DNA of 64,000 nt. Source: Owenweeksia sp048267305 (GTDB lineage Bacteria > Bacteroidota > Bacteroidia > Flavobacteriales > Schleiferiaceae). The translations under genes were made by a program, and so were the position numbers. The stretch spans positions 9,365 to 73,364 of the forward strand of contig JBLWXT010000018.1 of assembly GCA_048267305.1 (NCBI GenBank). The letters run 5' to 3'. Shown here in pieces: positions 8,756 to 16,331 of the stretch (the first letter of the stretch is position 1; each line of letters begins with the position of its first letter). Under the pieces are notes generated by a model that ran no database searches, had not been told where the DNA came from, and saw only the letters and a program-made list of their open reading frames with translations.

Positions 8756-8848
8756 TAATCAAATCACCTAATATGGTACAAACCTTAGTGAAAAGGCCAT
8801 GCTCAGTCAGCTCAAAAACCTACTTAAACTTTAATACCCACGAAGAAA

Positions 8849-9715
8849 ATGAACAATTCATCACCTATCAAAAACATCATTGCGCTATTTGATTTTTCGG
8901 AATGCTCGGCAAATGCCATTAAATATGCTCTGCAAATAGCCCATGCCACAGGCGCTGAAGTTCATATACTACATGCCTTTGAATCCTTAAAGGATGAGAT
9001 ATCTACAAATCAAACCAATCTGCTTACCATAAAATATGAGCTTGAACAAAAGATGAATGCTGATCTTCAACCTCTCCTGAAGGATAGCACCCTTACTGTT
9101 CAGCAAAATTGTAAAATCGGACATCTTATCTCTGAAACCAAAAAACTGGCTTCAAGGATTGATGCCGACCTGATTATTATGGGGACCTACAGCAAAAACC
9201 CCTTGAAAAGGATGTTGATGGGCAGCTCTGCCATTGATGTAATGGAAAATCTTGATGTTCCCGTTTTGTTTATTCCCATCGATTACGAGTACAGGGACAT
9301 CCGCGAAGTGTGTTTTTCTACAAACTACCATAGCGGAAGTATCCCATCCATCCACAAGCTTATTGAATTATTCTCCCCTTTTGAAATAAACCTGCACCTA
9401 CTTCACGTGCAAACGGACGACAAAAAAAATCCGCGTAAAGCTACTTTTCAGCGCCTGCTAAATGAAGATTCTACCCTCAAAAATGTGGAAATAGAGGAAG
9501 TTAAGGCTCCAACCTTATGGCAGGGAACCATAAGTTGCAGCCAACAACATCAGATGGATTTATTGGCAATGTCTAACAAAAAACGAAAAGGACTGGCAGC
9601 CATATTTGGTACAACACCACAAGAGGAAGCTCTTTATACCAAACTGCCATTACTGGTAATTCCCCGGGCTTCAATAGTTATTGATATTTCTCTTGATGAA
9701 TCTGAAATCCCATAA
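8849..9715 (+). CDS. Tandem universal stress protein (UspA family)
   Basis: 288-residue cytoplasmic protein of two fused Usp domains (about 8-145 and 150-275). Domain 1 shows NIIALFDFSECSANAIKYAL at its start and IIMGTYSKNPLKRMLMGSSA at the nucleotide loop. That loop lacks the second glycine of the G-2x-G-9x-G-S/T ATP motif, because Ser replaces it, so nucleotide binding may be weak. The second domain is more diverged and ends in LPLLVIPRAS. It is preceded by two tandem Crp/Fnr-type palindromes and a matching -7 box, and is divergent from the CoA-transferase. It is probably induced during energy or oxygen limitation as part of the module extending to Hsp20. Confidence 0.9.
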   Translation: MNNSSPIKNIIALFDFSECSANAIKYALQIAHATGAEVHILHAFESLKDEISTNQTNLLTIKYELEQKMNADLQPLLKDSTLTVQQNCKIGHLISETKKLASRIDADLIIMGTYSKNPLKRMLMGSSAIDVMENLDVPVLFIPIDYEYRDIREVCFSTNYHSGSIPSIHKLIELFSPFEINLHLLHVQTDDKKNPRKATFQRLLNEDSTLKNVEIEEVKAPTLWQGTISCSQQHQMDLLAMSNKKRKGLAAIFGTTPQEEALYTKLPLLVIPRASIVIDISLDESEIP

Positions 9716-9905
9716 TGCATTAAAAGCTAAAGAAGTATTATTTCCATAAGTTCATTTTCCCTTTCATACTATTTGCAGGAGGTAAAAGTTCATTCTATTC
9801 CATACTTACACCTTTCTATTCTGTGGTGGTCTGTGTATGTTTGTACTCCACGAGTGGCTCCTCTTTTTTTGTCTCGTGAATATTTAAACTAAACTATTCG
9901 CGTCA

Positions 9906-11450
9906 ATGCCCAAGCAGTTGTCTCAATTACAGATAAACGAAATCAGCAACCTGCTATTTACCTCAGCGGCTGAAGGGCTGGTTGTTGCAAACGCAAAGGG
10001 AGAAATACAATTAACAAATCCTCGGGTAGAGGAAATGTTTGGTTACCCCGAAAGTGAATTAATTGGCCAACCGGTGGAAGTACTTATGCCTGGTGCCTTT
10101 AAAAGCCGGCATGTTGAACACAGGGAGCGCTATAATGAACAACCCACCAAAAGGGCTATGGGTATTGGTCTTGATTTAGTGGCTCAGAGAAAAGATGGCA
10201 GCAGGTTTCCCATTGAAATTTCGCTCAACCACTTTGAACTTCACGGGCAAATGATGGTAATGGCACTTGTATCTGATGTTACAAAGCGTAAAAAAGCCGA
10301 TCTCGCCCTAAAAGACCTTAACCTGGAGCTTGAGCAAATGGTAGCCGAGCGCACCAAGGATCTTCGTGAAAGCCAAAAACTTCACAGTATAATTTCCCGA
10401 AATTTCCCCAATGGAACCATCAATGTTTTTGACCGCAACTTAAATTACATCTTCATTGAAGGAATGGAGATGTTTCGCATTGGTATTGACAGCTCGCGCC
10501 TCGTAGGCACCAGTTACCTCGAACGGCTCGACCCCGAAATACGCGATGAAATCAAAGACAAGCTCATGCATGTTTTTGAAGGTGAAAATTCCAATTTCGA
10601 AATTGTATTCAAGGGACGTACCTATATGATTAATGCCGTGGCACTGCCCGATGATGATGGTACCATAAATCAGATACTGGTTGTAGAGCAAAATATAACG
10701 GCCCTTAAAAAAGCACAAAGTGACATTAAGGAGTCTCTTGAAAAAGAAAGGCAACTCAGTGAACTAAAATCCAGATTCGTTTCCATGGCATCCCATGAAT
10801 TCCGAACACCTCTTACAACTGTGTTGTCATCCCTTTCATTGCTCAAAAAATACATCGAGCGCGATGGCGATAAGGAAAAGCAATACAAGCATATCAACAG
10901 AATGAGAAGTTCGGTACATCATCTTACCAGCATTCTCAACGACTTCCTATCCATCGACAAACTGGAGGAAGGTAAGGTTGAAGTCAATCTTCAGGAATTT
11001 AATGTTGAGCTATTTTTAAGGGAAATTGCCGAAGACGTGGAAGGGATGACAAAAGAAGGACAGTCTATTATTTATACATTTAAAGGCAATACAGAGTTTA
11101 TTTCTGACAGGAGTATTATCCGTAACATTTTACATAACTTACTTTCTAATGCCATTAAATACTCACCGGAAAATGCCAACATTATCCTCACCGGAATGGC
11201 TACCAATGAAGGCCTAACACTTAAAGTGAAGGATGAAGGCATGGGTATCCCTGAATCAGAACAACAACATTTATTTGAGCGCTTCTTTAGAGCCAAAAAT
11301 GCACTTAACATTGAAGGTACAGGTCTTGGATTGAGTATCATAAAAAAATATGTAGACTTGTTGAGCGGCTCTATTGAGCTTAAAAGCGAGGAAGGTAAAG
11401 GCACCGAATGTACCGTTACCTTACCCGTTCAACCGAAACAAACAAAGTAA
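9906..11450 (+). CDS. PAS-PAS sensor histidine kinase
   Basis: 514-residue kinase without membrane segments, hence cytoplasmic. Order: PAS1 (~10-127), a coiled coil (~128-158), PAS2 (~160-270), HisKA with phospho-acceptor His297 in SMASHEFRTPLTT, and HATPase (N-box LLSNAIKYS ~412-420, DEGMG 443-447, GTGLG 471-475). PAS1 aligns with the FixL heme PAS over SRHVEHRERY: His69 matches the proximal heme His and Arg75 matches FixL Arg206. FixL's regulatory Arg220 is Leu89 here, and the same surrounding pattern occurs in non-heme PAS domains, so heme is only possible. The stop lies 8 bp before the receiver-Crp regulator, its likely partner. Confidence 0.92.
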   Translation: MPKQLSQLQINEISNLLFTSAAEGLVVANAKGEIQLTNPRVEEMFGYPESELIGQPVEVLMPGAFKSRHVEHRERYNEQPTKRAMGIGLDLVAQRKDGSRFPIEISLNHFELHGQMMVMALVSDVTKRKKADLALKDLNLELEQMVAERTKDLRESQKLHSIISRNFPNGTINVFDRNLNYIFIEGMEMFRIGIDSSRLVGTSYLERLDPEIRDEIKDKLMHVFEGENSNFEIVFKGRTYMINAVALPDDDGTINQILVVEQNITALKKAQSDIKESLEKERQLSELKSRFVSMASHEFRTPLTTVLSSLSLLKKYIERDGDKEKQYKHINRMRSSVHHLTSILNDFLSIDKLEEGKVEVNLQEFNVELFLREIAEDVEGMTKEGQSIIYTFKGNTEFISDRSIIRNILHNLLSNAIKYSPENANIILTGMATNEGLTLKVKDEGMGIPESEQQHLFERFFRAKNALNIEGTGLGLSIIKKYVDLLSGSIELKSEEGKGTECTVTLPVQPKQTK

Positions 11451-11458
11451 CACCTAGC

Positions 11459-12523
11459 ATGAAGAAAATCCTGATTGTAGAAGACAATACATCTGTTAGA
11501 GAAAATCTGGAGGAAATTCTGGAACTATCAGAATATGATGTTACCACGGCCGAAAATGGCAAACAAGGTGTGGAACTGGCAAAAAGCGTAAGGCCGGATT
11601 TAATTATCTGTGACATTATGATGCCGGATTTGGATGGTTACGGAGTTCTTAGAATATTGAGCAAAAAGCCGGAAACAGCGTCTATTCCCTTTATTTTCCT
11701 TACGGCAAAAGCCGAAAAAAGCGATATGCGAAAAGGGATGAACCTGGGTGCTGACGACTATATTACCAAACCTTTTGAGGAAGATGATTTATTACAAGCC
11801 ATAGAAACACGGCTAAAGAAAAATGAGTTTGCCCGAATAAAAACAGAACCTTCCCTGGAAGGCCTCAACAGCTTTTTGGATGAAGCCAAAGGTTTGGCCG
11901 ACTTTAATGAATTGAGTGAAAATCGAAAGGAAAAAACCTTCTCCAAAAAGGAAGTGATATACAGCGAGGGAGATTTTGCCAACTACCTGTATTTCATAGT
12001 TTCCGGTAAGGTAAAAAGCGTAAAACTTGATGAATTAGGAAAGGAACTCGTAATAGATGTCCATCAGGCAGGTGAGTTTATTGGATATATGACCCTACTT
12101 GAAGATGATGAGTACAACGAAAGTGCCATTGCCATGGAGGATGTTTGCCTCTCGGTAATTCCAAAACAGGATTTCCTTTCACTAATTACCAAAAATCGAG
12201 ATGTGGCCATGCGTTTTATAAAAATGTTAAGCGGAAGCGTAAAGGAAAAGGAAGCACGCTTGCTACAACTGGCTTATACACCTGTGCGGGAAAGAACTGC
12301 GGATGTGCTTGTAAAACTTATTGAGAAGGAAAGTGAAGCCGGCAATAACAGCCATAAACTCAAAGTATCAAGAGAAGATTTAGCCAATATGGTGGGCACT
12401 GCAAAAGAGTCTTTAATCAGAGTATTATCAGACTTTAAGAAAAACGGACTTATAGAAAGTGAAGGCACCGAAATACATATCATTGATTTAGATGCCTTAA
12501 AACGGATTGTTCAGGGCTTTTAA
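11459..12523 (+). CDS. Response regulator with Crp/Fnr DNA-binding output
   Basis: 354 residues. The receiver domain (1-122) has phospho-acceptor Asp52 (CDIMMPD), Asp9 and Lys104. A cyclic-nucleotide-binding-type beta-barrel follows (~150-250), then a dimer helix and a Crp-type helix-turn-helix (~280-345). The recognition helix TAKESLIRVL keeps Glu317 and Arg321, equivalent to the E and R with which Crp and Fnr read the GA/TC of their half-sites, in line with the TGAC palindromes nearby. It has only two Cys residues (51, 230) and no Fnr-like N-terminal cluster motif, so control by phosphorylation is more likely than by an Fe-S cluster. The ATG at 11459 is preferred over an upstream start inside the kinase gene. 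Confidence 0.93.
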   Translation: MKKILIVEDNTSVRENLEEILELSEYDVTTAENGKQGVELAKSVRPDLIICDIMMPDLDGYGVLRILSKKPETASIPFIFLTAKAEKSDMRKGMNLGADDYITKPFEEDDLLQAIETRLKKNEFARIKTEPSLEGLNSFLDEAKGLADFNELSENRKEKTFSKKEVIYSEGDFANYLYFIVSGKVKSVKLDELGKELVIDVHQAGEFIGYMTLLEDDEYNESAIAMEDVCLSVIPKQDFLSLITKNRDVAMRFIKMLSGSVKEKEARLLQLAYTPVRERTADVLVKLIEKESEAGNNSHKLKVSREDLANMVGTAKESLIRVLSDFKKNGLIESEGTEIHIIDLDALKRIVQGF

Positions 12524-12654
12524 TCAAATGGCATTTACCTCTAATCCACCTTCTACTTCAGGCTGTGTAATGGATTCGGGAAACCAACCAGCCCCAGAAA
12601 CACCTCCACTGAGTTGAACTCTGTTTTTAAATCGGAAGGGGGTTTGGGGAAAGC

Positions 12655-12720
12655 TGACAAAAGTCATTTCTTCATACTGATACTTCTCACCTTTCATTGA
12701 AGTAAGTCTTGTCATTTTTG
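12655..12720 (+). promoter_or_regulatory. Promoter region of the second usp gene with tandem Crp/Fnr-type sites
   Basis: The perfect palindrome TGACAAAAGTCA (12655-12666) is followed 23 bp downstream (centre to centre) by the degenerate TGATACTTCTCA (12678-12689). CATTTTTG at 12713-12720 matches TAnnTTTG except for the first base and begins exactly 29.5 bp from the centre of the second site. The arrangement repeats that of the other three promoters of this cluster. Confidence 0.55.
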
Positions 12721-12755
12721 CTCTAATATTATTTCCAGAAGCCGAGTAAGTAAAG

Positions 12756-13562
12756 ATGAAGAAGATACTACTGCCAACAGATTTTTCCGAAAGCGCCAGA
12801 AAGGCGTGCGAATATGCCATTAACCTCTTTGGTGATGAACCGGTAAAGTTTGTACTGATCAATAGTTACATTATCCCCGCTTCTACCTCAGAAATGCTTA
12901 TTTCCATTAGCGATGTGCTTCGTCAAAATTCTATTGAAAACCTGCTTACCGAAAGAAATTTTCTCGCCAGTCAGTATCCTGAGAAATCAAAACACCTGGA
13001 GTACGTCTCCAGCAATGGATATTTAGATACCTGCCTCAATGATTTGGTCAGGCAAAAAGATGTGCTGCTAATTGTGATGGGCACCACAGGTGCTTCCGGA
13101 CTGAAAAAGTTTTTTATGGGCAGTAATGCTGCCAAGGTGTTGCGAAATGTTAAGTGTCCGATTATCACCGTTCCTCATAATACACAAATAAAAACACCCG
13201 AAAATATTTCCCTGGCGGTGGATGAAACCTTCACTCCCAGTGCTGAAGTTTTGGAGCCACTTGCCGAAGTGGTACGCATTAGCAATGCCAACTTAATGCC
13301 CGTTCACATCGATGTAAGCGAATCTGCCACAGCTTCAGATAGCAGTGGCATTAATGATGAAGTGCTCGGACAGGAAGTTAAAAATGTACAATCCGAAACT
13401 TTGTTGGAAGGTTTACAAACCTTCAACAGCGACAATAAAATTGACTTGCTCACCATGGTTCACCACAAGCGATCTTTCCTACGCGGATTGTTTGACGGTG
13501 GCAATTCCAGCGAAATGGCAATGCTCAGCGCCATTCCCCTGCTTGTTCTTCACGATAAGTAA
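12756..13562 (+). CDS. Tandem universal stress protein (UspA family)
   Basis: 268-residue cytoplasmic protein with two Usp-type domains (~1-142 and ~145-268). Domain 1 begins KKILLPTDFSESARKACEYA and carries a complete ATP-binding loop, GTTG, nine residues, then GS (about residues 109-123), unlike the paralogue at 8849. The second domain, ending AIPLLVLHDK, lacks the glycine motif. It lies downstream of the receiver-Crp gene but behind its own promoter with tandem Crp/Fnr-type sites, and upstream of hsp20. Its role is probably survival during energy or oxygen limitation; no substrate is implied. Confidence 0.9.
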   Translation: MKKILLPTDFSESARKACEYAINLFGDEPVKFVLINSYIIPASTSEMLISISDVLRQNSIENLLTERNFLASQYPEKSKHLEYVSSNGYLDTCLNDLVRQKDVLLIVMGTTGASGLKKFFMGSNAAKVLRNVKCPIITVPHNTQIKTPENISLAVDETFTPSAEVLEPLAEVVRISNANLMPVHIDVSESATASDSSGINDEVLGQEVKNVQSETLLEGLQTFNSDNKIDLLTMVHHKRSFLRGLFDGGNSSEMAMLSAIPLLVLHDK

Positions 13563-13648
13563 AATCATATAAACAGCCCCCCTATTACCGCCAGCCTAAT
13601 CAAGGTGATAATTGCCTGTGTCCGGTATTATTCTTCTCTAAATAAAAT

Positions 13649-13714
13649 TGAGAAAAATCAATCGCCAAAAATGATGCAGGTCATTTTGAGGTTTACATAA
13701 TCGTATGACATTTG
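13649..13714 (+). promoter_or_regulatory. hsp20 promoter with tandem Crp/Fnr-type sites
   Basis: TGATGCAGGTCA (13672-13683, embedded in the longer inverted repeat AAAATGA-N6-TCATTTT) is centred 29.5 bp before GACATTTG (13707-13714), which is TAnnTTTG except for the first base. A second site, TTGAGAAAAATCAA (13648-13661), is centred 23 bp upstream of it and is one base from the classical Fnr box TTGAT-N4-ATCAA. Confidence 0.62.
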
Positions 13715-13750
13715 ATCTAGTTTTAATGTTTAATCTTAAATATTTACATC

Positions 13751-14206
13751 ATGTCATTAGTAAAATTTAACGGAGCAAACAGGCTTCCAGCCTCATCACT
13801 ATTTCAAAATTTGTTCAACACAGATTGGCCATTTCCAAATCTTAGTTTATGGAATAATGAAGTTAACGATGAATGGATGCCGCCAGCCAATGTGAAGGAA
13901 ACAGATAAATCCTTCAAAATTCAGCTTTCAGTACCTGGCTATGACAAGGAGGATATATCCGTAAAGGTTGAAAATCAAACCCTGTTTATTTCAGGAGAAC
14001 ATGAAACCAGCAAGGATGAAGAAGATGAAAATTACACCCGTAAGGAATTTACCTATGGTTCTTTTTCAAGATCATTTGCTTTGCCCGACAATGCCAATGA
14101 AGATGATGTAAAAGCCAAGTGTAAAAAGGGAATGCTCTCCATTGAAATTGCCAAAAAACCGGTAGATGGGGAAAAGGCGAACTTGAAGAAAATTGAAGTT
14201 CAATAA
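13751..14206 (+). CDS. Small heat-shock protein, Hsp20 family
   Basis: 151-residue cytoplasmic ATP-independent holdase. The alpha-crystallin domain spans ~40-142: it opens with PPANVKETDKSFKIQLSVPG, includes KVENQTLFISGEHE, and closes with the conserved A-x3-n-G-x-L-like segment CKKGMLSIEIAK. An I-x-V tail motif (IEV) near the C-terminus could dock neighbouring subunits. The length is typical. It is controlled by a promoter of the same design as the two usp genes and the CoA-transferase rather than by an obvious heat-shock element, so it probably belongs to the energy/oxygen stress response. Confidence 0.93.
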   Translation: MSLVKFNGANRLPASSLFQNLFNTDWPFPNLSLWNNEVNDEWMPPANVKETDKSFKIQLSVPGYDKEDISVKVENQTLFISGEHETSKDEEDENYTRKEFTYGSFSRSFALPDNANEDDVKAKCKKGMLSIEIAKKPVDGEKANLKKIEVQ

Positions 14207-14245
14207 AATTAACAGTTACTAAAAATTCTTCCCCTTAATCCTCAG

Positions 14246-14276
14246 GAGCCTCTGCTTATAGCGAGGCTCTTGTTTG
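14246..14276 (+). terminator. Intrinsic terminator after hsp20
   Basis: GAGCCTC (14246-14252) and GAGGCTC (14263-14269) form a 7-bp GC-rich stem with a 10-nt loop, followed by TTGTTTGTTT. It separates hsp20 from the convergent acetyltransferase gene. Confidence 0.75.
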
Positions 14277-14290
14277 TTTATACCTTTATC

Positions 14291-14590
14291 TCAGTTGCTT
14301 TCCATCAGCACATCTTTAAAACCTGCATTGTTGTCAAACACTTTTTTAGCAAATGTGCACAGTGGTATTATTTTGAGGTTCGCTTCCCGAGCATAGGCAA
14401 TTGCGGCCTCTACTAATTGCTCACCAATACCCTGATTTCGTAGTTTAGGATCAACCCAGGTGTGATCTATTATTATCTTATCACCTCCTGCCTTAGAGTA
14501 GGTAAGTTCGGCCTCATTGTGGTCTTCATCTCCCATGTAAAACTTCCCATGAGTAGCTTCCTGCTGATGCTTTATTTTATCGTTTTCCAT
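14291..14590 (-). CDS. Small GNAT-type N-acetyltransferase
   Basis: 99-residue protein of the compact GNAT group (Acetyltransf_CG, YidJ/YjdJ-like). Visible motifs are the acetyl-CoA loop RNQGIGEQLVEAAI and the C-terminal block IIPLCTFAKKVFDNNAG, where this group keeps a conserved Cys next to the active site. Such proteins acetylate small molecules or proteins, and no substrate is known for this group. It converges on hsp20 and shares the terminator region; no other gene is in its operon. Confidence 0.88.
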   Translation of the reverse strand: MENDKIKHQQEATHGKFYMGDEDHNEAELTYSKAGGDKIIIDHTWVDPKLRNQGIGEQLVEAAIAYAREANLKIIPLCTFAKKVFDNNAGFKDVLMESN

Positions 14591-14709
14591 AATTCATGCT
14601 TTTAGTAAGTAACTACGAAATCTCAAAAGGGTTCTATTTATTGAAGCTCATTGGGTAATTCTAAGTTAAAATCACCGTTTTACAATATCCTGATCAAAAC
14701 CACTTTAGC

Positions 14710-15075
14710 ATGATTATACGCAAAATAGCCTTCCTCTTAATTTTGGTGTCAACTGCTTGTGCTACTAATCGAACTACAAAACACGGACAGAGAAAAGGGA
14801 AATGGGTTTATCACAGTCCAGATGGACAGATTGAGCGTGAAGAATATTTCAAACCATATAAAGGCACCATAGCGGAAGAAATGGCATTCCAATTAGGATG
14901 GACACAAGAAAAGTACACAGATTCTATCATTTATGGTGAGGAGCTAATCCGCACAAAGCAATATTATTACAATGATGATGGTGAATTACAAAGAATTGAG
15001 GAGAAAGATACCTCCTATCTATTTCTTGATTTATATCAAAAAGCTACTCCATATGTAAATCCTAAAAATGATTAG
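14710..15075 (+). CDS. Small lipoprotein with MORN/YwqK-like segment
   Basis: 121-residue lipoprotein: hydrophobic N-terminus ending in STAC (Cys17). The mature part begins with a MORN/YwqK-like repeat (GQRKGKWVYHSPDGQIEREE) and then polar Tyr-rich sequence. YwqK-like repeats occur in many Bacteroidota envelope proteins and are sometimes labelled antitoxins by similarity only; nothing nearby resembles a toxin. Function unknown. It is transcribed alone, towards a REP-like repeat and the mdh terminator. Confidence 0.65.
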   Translation: MIIRKIAFLLILVSTACATNRTTKHGQRKGKWVYHSPDGQIEREEYFKPYKGTIAEEMAFQLGWTQEKYTDSIIYGEELIRTKQYYYNDDGELQRIEEKDTSYLFLDLYQKATPYVNPKND

Positions 15076-15108
15076 ATCTCAATCACAACTGATAATTATT
15101 GCAAAGTC

Positions 15109-15149
15109 GCCACCAAGGCACTAAGAATATTTCTTTGCGCCTTCGAGGC
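15109..15149. repeat. REP-like imperfect inverted repeat
   Basis: GCCACCAAGGCACTAAG (15109-15125) and CTTTGCGCCTTCGAGGC (15133-15149) are inverted repeats that pair at 13 of 17 positions around a 7-nt loop. The style, alternating gcc/aagg with cactaag, is that of dispersed palindromic repeats I recall from Bacteroidota intergenic regions. Only one copy was noticed in this window. Confidence 0.5.
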
Positions 15150-15164
15150 TAATAACCAGCTAAA

Positions 15165-15200
15165 ACAAAAAAACCCTATCCCGCATCAGCGGAACAGGGT
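15165..15200 (-). terminator. mdh terminator
   Basis: ACCCTATCCCGC (15173-15184), loop ATCA, GCGGAACAGGGT (15189-15200) form a near-perfect 12-bp stem. Read leftwards it is followed by TTTTTTTG, so it terminates the leftward mdh transcript. Confidence 0.85.
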
Positions 15201-15275
15201 CTTATATAAATATAATAATATTGAATGCTTAATACAGTTCAAACAACTTTGAACCTTAAACTCTCAACTACCTAA

Positions 15276-16196
15276 CTATAGCAATCCGTTGGTTTTTCTA
15301 ACGGCATCAGCACTTTCAGTCATTTTGGCTTTTTCAGCAGCATCAAGCTCAATCTCCACGATTTGCTCAATACCGTTTTTACCAATAATGGCTGGTACAC
15401 CTATAGAAATATCGCTTAGGCCATATTCACCATCCAACAGGCAAGAGCATGGGAACATTTTTTTACTGTCCTGAACAATGGCCTGAACCATAGCTGATAC
15501 AGCAGCTCCCGGAGCATACCATGCAGAAGTACCCAACAATTTGGTTAGTGTGGCCCCTCCTACTTTGGTTTCCTCAGCTACTTCATTCATACGGTCGGCC
15601 GAAATGAGTTTAGAAACAGGAACGCTATTACGGGTTGCCAGGCGGGTTAATGGAATCATACCGGTATCGCTATGTCCACCGATTACCATACCGTCAACAT
15701 CAGAAGCCGGGCAATCCAAAGCTTCGGCTAAACGGTACTTAAAGCGAGCAGAATCCAAGGCACCACCCATACCGATGATACGGTTTTTAGGAAGACCAGT
15801 AGCCTTATGGGCCAGATAAGCCATAGTATCCATTGGATTAGAAACCACAATGATGATAACCTCTGGCGAATGCTTAATAAGGTTTTCGGCTACAGACTTT
15901 ACAATACCAGCGTTAGTAGAAATAAGCTCTTCACGAGTCATACCCGGCTTACGCGGAATACCTGAAGTAATCACGGCAACGTGGCTGTTGGCTGATTTTG
16001 AGTAATCGTTTGTGCTACCGGTAATTTTGGTATCAAAACCGTTTAATGAAGCACATTGCATAAGATCCATGGCTTTTCCTTCGGCCATACCTTCCTTGAT
16101 GTCCACTAAAACTACTTCAGAAGCAAAATCTTTAATGGCGATGTACTCAGCACAACTGGCACCTACGGCTCCAGCGCCTACTACGGTGATTTTCAT
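15276..16196 (-). CDS. mdh: Malate dehydrogenase
   Basis: 306-residue NAD-dependent malate dehydrogenase of the LDH-like type, catalysing malate to oxaloacetate in the TCA cycle. It shows the Rossmann loop VVGAGAVGASCAEYIA (residues 4-19), the mobile-loop sequence SGIPRKPGMTREEL with the substrate-binding arginines, SNPMDTMAYLA, and the catalytic His in GGHSDTGMIPL. The length is typical. A TACCTTAG stretch on the minus strand (16244-16237), one base from TAnnTTTG, may be its -7 box. It is transcribed alone and ended by the hairpin at 15173-15200. Confidence 0.96.
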   Translation of the reverse strand: MKITVVGAGAVGASCAEYIAIKDFASEVVLVDIKEGMAEGKAMDLMQCASLNGFDTKITGSTNDYSKSANSHVAVITSGIPRKPGMTREELISTNAGIVKSVAENLIKHSPEVIIIVVSNPMDTMAYLAHKATGLPKNRIIGMGGALDSARFKYRLAEALDCPASDVDGMVIGGHSDTGMIPLTRLATRNSVPVSKLISADRMNEVAEETKVGGATLTKLLGTSAWYAPGAAVSAMVQAIVQDSKKMFPCSCLLDGEYGLSDISIGVPAIIGKNGIEQIVEIELDAAEKAKMTESADAVRKTNGLL

Positions 16197-16331
16197 ATTA
16201 TTGAATGATTTAAATTATTGAATCTCTTTGGGCGCGCTAAGGTAAAACTTGCCAGCTAAAAAGAAGCAGGCAACACCAAGTATTCACTCGTGGAAGCAAG
16301 GATTTCTTTAAGTTTGACTAAATCATAATAC

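Noticed and set aside
11408..11458. Earlier in-frame start for the receiver-Crp regulator
   Set aside because: It lies inside the kinase gene in another frame; the receiver domain begins exactly at ATG 11459.
12524..12862. 112-codon minus-strand frame starting inside the usp2 gene
   Set aside because: The first 49 codons are antisense to the conserved Usp N-terminus; only the shorter part from 12715 is even arguable and is listed as a finding.
14710..15075. Toxin-antitoxin system suggested by the YwqK-like segment
   Set aside because: No partner gene of toxin type is adjacent and the protein has a lipoprotein signal.
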